From Candidatus Villigracilis adiacens (GTDB lineage Bacteria; Chloroflexota; Anaerolineae; Anaerolineales; Villigracilaceae): a stretch of 64,000 nt of DNA. A model generated the notes under the pieces. It did no database searches, was not told the DNA's origin, and saw nothing but the letters and a program-made list of their open reading frames with translations. The DNA lies in assembly GCA_016703605.1 (NCBI GenBank), contig JADJBU010000007.1, positions 155,349-219,348 of the forward strand, written 5' to 3'. Both the position numbers and the translations under genes were made by a program. The first letter of the stretch is position 1. Every line of letters begins with the position of its first letter. This document shows, piece by piece, positions 59,407-64,000 of this stretch.

Positions 59407-59538
59407 GTAACTGCTCAGCCTGTCATTTCGACGAGCGCGAGCGAGGAGAAATCTTGCACAATATTGAGAAAGATTTCTCGTGGCGCCTCGCGCCACTCGA
59501 AATGACAAGGCGAGGTAGTGAATTGGCAGGGTAGTTAC
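59407..59538. mobile_element. MITE-like element, long copy (132 bp) with 8-bp target duplication
   Basis: The left end is GTAACTGCTCAGCC and the right end GGCAGGGTAGTTAC. The inner arms TGTCATTTCGACGAG... and ...CTCGAAATGACA form a long hairpin. It is flanked by the perfect 8-bp repeat TTAAAGTA (59399-59406 and 59539-59546). It has no coding capacity. It is the same family as 33683-33732, in opposite orientation. It inserted at the very end of the aminotransferase gene, whose stop codon is in the duplicated bases. Confidence 0.85.
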
Positions 59539-59545
59539 TTAAAGT

Positions 59546-59601
59546 AAAAGGTTGCAGGCTGCAAGTTAAAACCTGAAACTTTCAACCAGTAACCTGCGAC
59601 C
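59546..59601. repeat. Heptamer array before the aldehyde dehydrogenase gene
   Basis: The units AAAAGGT, TGCAGGC, TGCAAGT, TAAAACC, TGAAACT, TTCAACC, AGTAACC and TGCGACC run in 7-bp steps. Related to the array at 58001. It is followed by the GGAGAAA ribosome binding site of the gene at 59617. Confidence 0.78.
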
Positions 59602-59616
59602 GATTTTGGAGAAATC

Positions 59617-61293
59617 ATGGAAATCCTGAACTACATCAACGGCGAATGGATCAAACCCAGCGTCAAAGAATACGCAGACGTCATCAACCCCGCCACCGGA
59701 CAAGTGATCGCCAGAACGCCGCTTTGCTCGAAGGCAGATGTGGATGCGGCGGCGAAGGCGGCTAAAGAAGCCTTCGATGGCTGGCGCAGGACGCCGGTCA
59801 ACGATCGCGTGCAGTATTTATTTAAACTGCGCAATATCATGCGAGAGAACAGCGATGAAATTGCAAAGCTCATCACGGACGAATGCGGCAAGACGTTTGA
59901 AGAAGCCAAAGCCGAAATGGTTCGCGCATACGAAAACGTGGAAGTCGCCTGCGGGATGCCGCACATGGGCAAAGGCGAATTCGTCGAAGATATCGCGCCC
60001 GGCATTGACGAGATCATGATCCGCCAGCCGGTGGGGGTGTGCGCCACCATCGCGCCGTTCAACTTCCCCGGCATGATTCCGTTCTGGTATCTGCCGTACG
60101 CGCTGGCGGCGGGCAACACCTACATCGTCAAGCCGTCTGAAAAAGTGCCGATGACGATGCAATTCATTTTCAAACTCATCGAGCAGGTCGGCTTTCCGAA
60201 AGGCGTTGTCAACCTGGTCAACGGCGCGAAGGAAACCGTGGACGGCATTCTCGAACATCCCGCCATTCGCGCGATCACTTTTGTCGGCTCGACCAATGTC
60301 GCAAAATATATTTACGCGACTGCGGCTTCTCATGGAAAAAGAGTTCAGGCGCAGGGCGGAGCGAAGAATCCCGTCATCATTTTGCCGGATGCGGATATGG
60401 AAATGGCGACGAAGATCGTCGCCGACTCAGCCTTCGGGTGTGCTGGTCAGCGCTGCCTGGCGGTTTCCCTCGCTGTGACCGTGGGCGAATCAAAGAACCA
60501 ATTCACCGAGTTGATCTGCGACGCGGCATCGTCCCGCGTGGTCGGCTACGGCATGGACTCGGGCGTGCAGATGGGACCCGTCATCAACACCGCTTCGATG
60601 CAGCGCGTCGAGCAGTTGATCGGTCTCGGCGCGAAGGAAGGAGCGGGCGTCCCTGTGGATGGGCGCGGGACGAAGGTCAAAGGCTATGAGCGTGGATCCT
60701 TCGTCAGACCGACGATCCTGTCCGAGGTCCAGCCGGGAAGCGAAATTGCCCGCACCGAAATCTTCGGTCCGGTGCTAAGTCTCATGCACGTCAAAGATAT
60801 TGACGACGCGATCAAACTGGTCAACAGCGGGCAGTACGGCAATCAAGCCAGTTTGTTCACCACGAGCGGCAATGCGGCGAGACGATTCCGTTACGAAGCC
60901 GACGCGGGTAACATCGGCATCAATATCGGCGTCGCTGCACCGATGGCCTTCTTCCCCTTCAGCGGCTGGAAGGATTCCTTCTTCGGCGACATGCACGGTC
61001 AAAGCACGGATGCGGTCGAGTTTTTTACGCAGAAGAAGGTTGTAGTGGAGCGCTGGCCCAAGGAATGGACAGGGGGAGTTTCCCGGCGGCCAGCAACGAA
61101 ACTTAGCCTGCCATTCGACGCTGCGAGAAAGGCGGATAGCGAATGGCGACACCCCCCCCCAAAACCACCATATTCGCCAAGCGCGCCCAGCCCCCGCCCA
61201 ATGGAGGATCCGACCGGCGCCCCGCGCGCCCGTCGCCCCCCCCCCACAGGCAACCTTTCCCCCCCGGTGGTGAAGGTTACGCCGCAAACTTAA
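59617..61293 (+). CDS. mmsA: CoA-acylating methylmalonate-semialdehyde dehydrogenase-like aldehyde dehydrogenase
   Basis: The open frame is 558 residues, but the family ends near residue 487 (VVVERWPKEW), so the true stop is probably near 61080 and was lost by a frameshift. The ALDH fold is complete: PFNFPGMIPFWYLPYALA, GSTNVAKYI, and catalytic Cys280 in FGCAGQRCLAVS, the signature of the MMSDH group. PVINTASMQRVE and the NIGVAAPMAFFPFSGWKDSFFGD ending support this. MMSDH oxidises methylmalonate or malonate semialdehyde to acyl-CoA. With the neighbouring aminotransferases it may handle the semialdehyde from beta-alanine or beta-aminoisobutyrate, or amine-derived aldehydes. GGAGAAATC precedes the ATG. 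Confidence 0.88.
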   Translation: MEILNYINGEWIKPSVKEYADVINPATGQVIARTPLCSKADVDAAAKAAKEAFDGWRRTPVNDRVQYLFKLRNIMRENSDEIAKLITDECGKTFEEAKAEMVRAYENVEVACGMPHMGKGEFVEDIAPGIDEIMIRQPVGVCATIAPFNFPGMIPFWYLPYALAAGNTYIVKPSEKVPMTMQFIFKLIEQVGFPKGVVNLVNGAKETVDGILEHPAIRAITFVGSTNVAKYIYATAASHGKRVQAQGGAKNPVIILPDADMEMATKIVADSAFGCAGQRCLAVSLAVTVGESKNQFTELICDAASSRVVGYGMDSGVQMGPVINTASMQRVEQLIGLGAKEGAGVPVDGRGTKVKGYERGSFVRPTILSEVQPGSEIARTEIFGPVLSLMHVKDIDDAIKLVNSGQYGNQASLFTTSGNAARRFRYEADAGNIGINIGVAAPMAFFPFSGWKDSFFGDMHGQSTDAVEFFTQKKVVVERWPKEWTGGVSRRPATKLSLPFDAARKADSEWRHPPPKPPYSPSAPSPRPMEDPTGAPRARRPPPTGNLSPPVVKVTPQT

Positions 61294-61316
61294 GTCTGCG
61301 GCACGGAAGAGGATTT
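61081..61316. other. Low-complexity stretch with long C runs, suspect sequence
   Basis: It contains runs of 9, 10 and 7 C (about 61152, 61236 and 61259) and Pro/Ser/Arg-rich translation that fits no protein family. It sits where the aldehyde dehydrogenase should stop and before the next start. At its end is a palindrome GCCGCAAACTTAAGT.. (61281-61302) related to the one at 50031. The C runs look like a collapsed or poorly resolved region. A true C-rich intergenic region is the alternative. Confidence 0.55.
61281..61302. repeat. ACTTAAGT-core palindrome, second copy
   Basis: GCCGCAAACTT / AAGTCTGCGGC, one mismatch in an 11-bp stem. It lies before the ribosome binding site GAAGAGG of the following gene, as the copy at 50031 lies before rpiB. 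Confidence 0.7.
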
Positions 61317-62680
61317 ATGACATAGGATTACGAAGACGCAATGGATTATTCATCGCGCTGGCTGGACATGAATTCAGAAGAACGAGTTCCCAACCCTCGA
61401 AGAGGCGCGCGGCATCATTGACGAGTCGAAGCAGAATTTTGCCGAGCATTACAACCGCAACTGGCTCGAATACCGCAAGTCTGTGACCGAGTCTGGCGAT
61501 TGGGCGGCGGTGGAATGGAGCGGGTCTGGCGCGGTCTTTAAAGATGTGCTCGGGCGCGAGTACCTCGACTTCCTCGGCGGCTATGGCATGATGGACCTGG
61601 GCTGGAGTCATCCCGAAGTGGTGAAGACCGTCAAGGCGCAGTTGGATCGTTCGCCCATGCCCTCGCAGGAATTGCTCGACCCGCTGCGCGGCGTGCTGGC
61701 AAAGTTGATGGCGGAGATCACCCCCGGCGACTTGAAATACACCTGGTTCGGCGCGAGCGGCACCGAAGCCAACGAAGCCGCGATGAAGATCGCCAAACTG
61801 TACACTGGCAGGACAGCCTTCATCGTCGGCGTGAAAGCCTTTCACGGCAAGACAATGGGGTCGCTTTCGTTAATGGGCAAATCCGATTACCGCGCGCCGA
61901 TGGGGCAGATGTATGCCGGGCAGGTTTATCACGTCCCGTTCGGCGATGCGGATGCGGTGGAAAAACAACTTGAAATCTGTGACAAGGTCGGCATCGGAGT
62001 CGCCGCGGTCATGTTCGAGCCGATTCAGGGCGAGTCGGGCGCGATTGTCCCGCCGGATGATTTCTGGCCCCGCATCCGTGCGGCGACGAAAAAATATGGC
62101 GTGTTGCTTATAGCGGATGAAGTGCAAACGGGTCTCGGTCGGACCGGGAAGTTGTGGGGCGTCGAGCATTGGAATGTCGTCCCCGATATTTTGACCGTGG
62201 CAAAATCCCTCGGCGGCGGAGTCATGCCCATCAGCGCGGTGACGACGACCGAGGAGATTTTCAAGCCGATGATGTATCCGAATCCCTTCATGCACACCAC
62301 CACAACAGGCGGCGGCGCGCTGGCATGTTCGGCGGCAATTGCGGCGATCCATGTAACCCTGCGCGAGAAACTTTGGGAACAGGCTGCCGAAAAGGGCGCA
62401 TACCTGATGCCGAAATTGCAGGATTTTGTTGTAAAATACCCGAACATTTTTGAAATGGTCACAGGCAGGGGATTGCTGATCGGCGTACATTTCAAAAAAC
62501 CCCGAAACCGGCTACAAGGCGGCGTCTGGCTTGTTCAAACGGGGTGTGCTTGTGGCTGGAACCCTTACCAGCGCCCAAACCATTCGCATCGAACCGCCAT
62601 TGGTGGTGTCTTATGAGCAGATGGATGCCCTGCTCGACCGCCTGGGCGACGCGTTGGCGGACATCAACAAATCCATGTAA
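61317..62680 (+). pseudogene. patA: Putrescine aminotransferase (PatA/YgjG-like), frame broken in three places
   Basis: The ribosome binding site GAAGAGG precedes ATG 61317, but the third codon is TAG; an in-frame ATG at 61341 (MDYSSRWLDMN) could replace it. The frame then breaks near 61375 (one extra base at ATTC) and continues EFPTLEEARGIIDESKQNF through most of the enzyme. It breaks again near 62498 (six A where five would give FKNPETGYK) and ends VLVAGTLTSAQTIRIEPPL to TAA 62680. Joined, it is about 452 residues and closely follows putrescine aminotransferase: EYRKSVTESGDWAAVEW, PMPSQELLDPLRG, LIADEVQTGLGRTG and Lys in TVAKSLGGGVMP. The enzyme turns putrescine into 4-aminobutanal. potA follows. 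Confidence 0.82.
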
Positions 62681-62728
62681 CCAAACTTCCTGAACTTGGA
62701 AGTCCAAATTTCATGACGGAGAAGATAG

Positions 62729-63844
62729 ATGACCAGTGAATTTGCCGTTGAGTTACGAGATGTTGTCAAGAAGTTCATAACGCCGGAGGGGAATGAGTTG
62801 AACGCCGTCGATCATGTCACCATGCAGATCAGGAACGGCGAATTCTTCTCGATGCTGGGCTCTTCGGGCTGCGGAAAGACCACGTCCCTGCGCATGATCG
62901 CCGGGTTCGAGTGGCCCACCGAAGGCGAGGTTTATATCGAGGGGAAGGCAATGGGGCATACGCCGCCTTTTCAGCGCAAGGTCAACACGGTCTTTCAAAG
63001 TTACGCGCTGTTCCAGCACATGACGGTTGCCCAGAATATTGCTTTTGGGCTGGAGATGGAAGGGGCGAAAGAACACGAGATCAAGCAGCGCGTCGGACGC
63101 GCCCTTGAGATGGTGCAGCTAACCGGCATGGAACGCCGCCGCCCGAAGCAGCTTTCCGGCGGTCAGCAGCAGCGTGTGGCGGTGGCGAGGGCGCTGGTCA
63201 AAACGCCGGATGTGCTTTTGCTTGACGAACCTCTCGGCGCGCTGGATCTAAAACTCCGCAAAGAAATGCAGCTGGAACTCAAGGCGCTCCAACAGCAGTT
63301 GGGCATTACGTTCATTTATGTGACCCACGACCAGGAGGAGGCGCTCACCATGTCTGACCGCATCGCGGTCATGAGCAAGGGACGGGTTCAGCAGCTGGCG
63401 ACCCCGGTGGAAATCTACGAGCGTCCGGTCAACAGGTTCGTGGCAGACTTTATCGGGGAGTCGAATTTCCTCGAAGGCAAGATCAAGTCCATCTCGAAGG
63501 ATGAGGCGGTGGTCTTCGTCCCGGCATTGAATGCTGAGTTGCGCGGTATGCCCATGTCGCAGGGTTTTGTCAATGGGGAGGAGGTCGCCATTTCGGTCCG
63601 CCCGGAAAAAATCCGGATTGCGGAGAATAACGCCAAAGGCGAGGGGTTGTTCAATGCGAAGGTGTTGACCTCCGTTTACATCGGCTCGGATACGCATGTG
63701 TACGTGGACATGGGGGGTATCCGTTTGAAGGTCATGGAGCAGAATCGCATTTCGCGTCTCGATCCCTCCTCGTTCTATACCAAGGATCAGGTCATTGCCC
63801 TGTTGTTCATGCCGGAAAATACCCTCGTCTTGAAAAAGGATTAA
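62729..63844 (+). CDS. potA: Spermidine/putrescine ABC transporter ATP-binding protein
   Basis: The product has 371 residues (E. coli PotA 378). Walker A GSSGCGKTTS is near 44-53, with the Q loop VFQSYALFQHMTV, the signature LSGGQQQRVAVARAL near 142, Walker B LLLDEPLGALD and the switch His in YVTHDQEEALTMSDR. A C-terminal TOBE-type domain (about 240-371) has SVRPEKIRI. It powers the importer whose first permease starts 3 bases after its stop. The preceding aminotransferase supports polyamines as the substrate. GGAGAAG precedes the ATG. Confidence 0.94.
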   Translation: MTSEFAVELRDVVKKFITPEGNELNAVDHVTMQIRNGEFFSMLGSSGCGKTTSLRMIAGFEWPTEGEVYIEGKAMGHTPPFQRKVNTVFQSYALFQHMTVAQNIAFGLEMEGAKEHEIKQRVGRALEMVQLTGMERRRPKQLSGGQQQRVAVARALVKTPDVLLLDEPLGALDLKLRKEMQLELKALQQQLGITFIYVTHDQEEALTMSDRIAVMSKGRVQQLATPVEIYERPVNRFVADFIGESNFLEGKIKSISKDEAVVFVPALNAELRGMPMSQGFVNGEEVAISVRPEKIRIAENNAKGEGLFNAKVLTSVYIGSDTHVYVDMGGIRLKVMEQNRISRLDPSSFYTKDQVIALLFMPENTLVLKKD

Positions 63845-63846
63845 CC

Positions 63847-64000
63847 ATGCTTCAACGATTGCGTGAAAGCAAAGCAATGCAGGGCACGTTCCTCGCGCTT
63901 CCCACAACCTTGTGGCTCTTCGTGCTTCTTATCATTCCCCTGTTTCTGACGCTGGTGATAAGTTTCGGGCAGCGCAGCCCGGATGGCGATGTGATCTTCA
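63847..64000 (+). CDS. potB: Polyamine ABC transporter permease PotB, N-terminal part (partial)
   Basis: 51 complete codons before the window ends. MLQRLRESKAMQG is followed by a membrane segment FLALPTTLWLFVLLIIPLFLTLVISF and GQRSPDGDVIF, the usual start of PotB-type permeases. It begins right after potA. The permease motif lies beyond the edge. Confidence 0.85.
   Translation, partial: MLQRLRESKAMQGTFLALPTTLWLFVLLIIPLFLTLVISFGQRSPDGDVIF

Noticed and set aside
1..64000. rRNA, tRNA, phage or integrase genes
   Set aside because: No tRNA-like cloverleaf, rRNA stretch, integrase, capsid or transposase reading frame was recognised anywhere in the window.

Overview
The window is a 64 kb piece of a bacterial chromosome, fairly GC-rich and densely coded on both strands. 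Gene content points to Chloroflexota, class Anaerolineae: pth next to mfd, a fused transaldolase/glucose-6-phosphate isomerase, Tad secretion genes beside a DegS/DegU-like two-component pair, many Pro/Thr/Ala-rich lipoproteins, GT-C type membrane proteins, and many short palindromic intergenic repeats. This assignment is an inference from gene content. There is no rRNA or tRNA in the window to test it, and I saw no CRISPR array and no transposase gene.

Layout. 1-9 kb: end of pth, then mfd, a lipoprotein, a large membrane protein and uvrB, so two DNA-repair genes. 9-22 kb: mostly single genes separated by terminators and repeats. They include a thioredoxin-fold lipoprotein with an in-frame TGA at its first active-site cysteine, two membrane proteins, a UMF1-type MFS transporter, ffh, a pair of paralogous lipoproteins, hppD, an SH3-domain lipoprotein, a YwaF-like protein, a YbaK-type deacylase and a broken methyltransferase. 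22.9-29.0 kb: a visibly AT-richer island encoding Amadori-product (fructoselysine-type) uptake and breakdown. It holds a GntR regulator with palindromic operators, a FrlB-like deglycase, a FrlD-like kinase, a binding protein and two permeases, but no ATPase. 29-37 kb: NUDIX hydrolase, pirin, two EamA exporters and three GT-C-like membrane proteins. 36.8-45.9 kb: DegU/DegS-like regulators, a Tad operon (cpaB, cpaE, cpaF, tadB, tadC), comF and hpf. 45.9-54.2 kb: lgt-like gene, tlpA-like gene, DUF429 gene, then a non-oxidative pentose phosphate operon (tkt, rpiB, tal-pgi), a hicBA toxin-antitoxin pair and phhB. 54.3-64 kb: GH36 alpha-galactosidase, an Lrp-type regulator, and a one-direction run of three class III aminotransferases, an aldehyde dehydrogenase, potA and the start of potB. 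The last group looks like polyamine/omega-amino acid uptake and degradation.

The most unusual signals are non-genic or recoded. (1) The thioredoxin-like gene at 9059-9616 has TGA where the CxxC motif should begin and a hairpin just after it, so it is a candidate selenoprotein. (2) Arrays of 7-bp repeat units, often facing each other as palindromes, lie just before start codons and also inside the reading frames of mfd and tal-pgi. (3) Two copies of a small element have 14-bp GTAACT... ends and perfect 8-bp target duplications, one of them nested inside another repeat. (4) A symmetrical bidirectional promoter at 21.46 kb gives two apparently leaderless genes the same ATGTCC start.

Caveat: at least five genes carry small indels, several at homopolymers (about 21.87-22.1, 32.97, 39.41, 61.07-61.4 and 62.5 kb), and there are long C runs at 61.15-61.26 kb. 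Some broken genes may therefore be sequencing or assembly errors. The same caution applies to the TGA codon.
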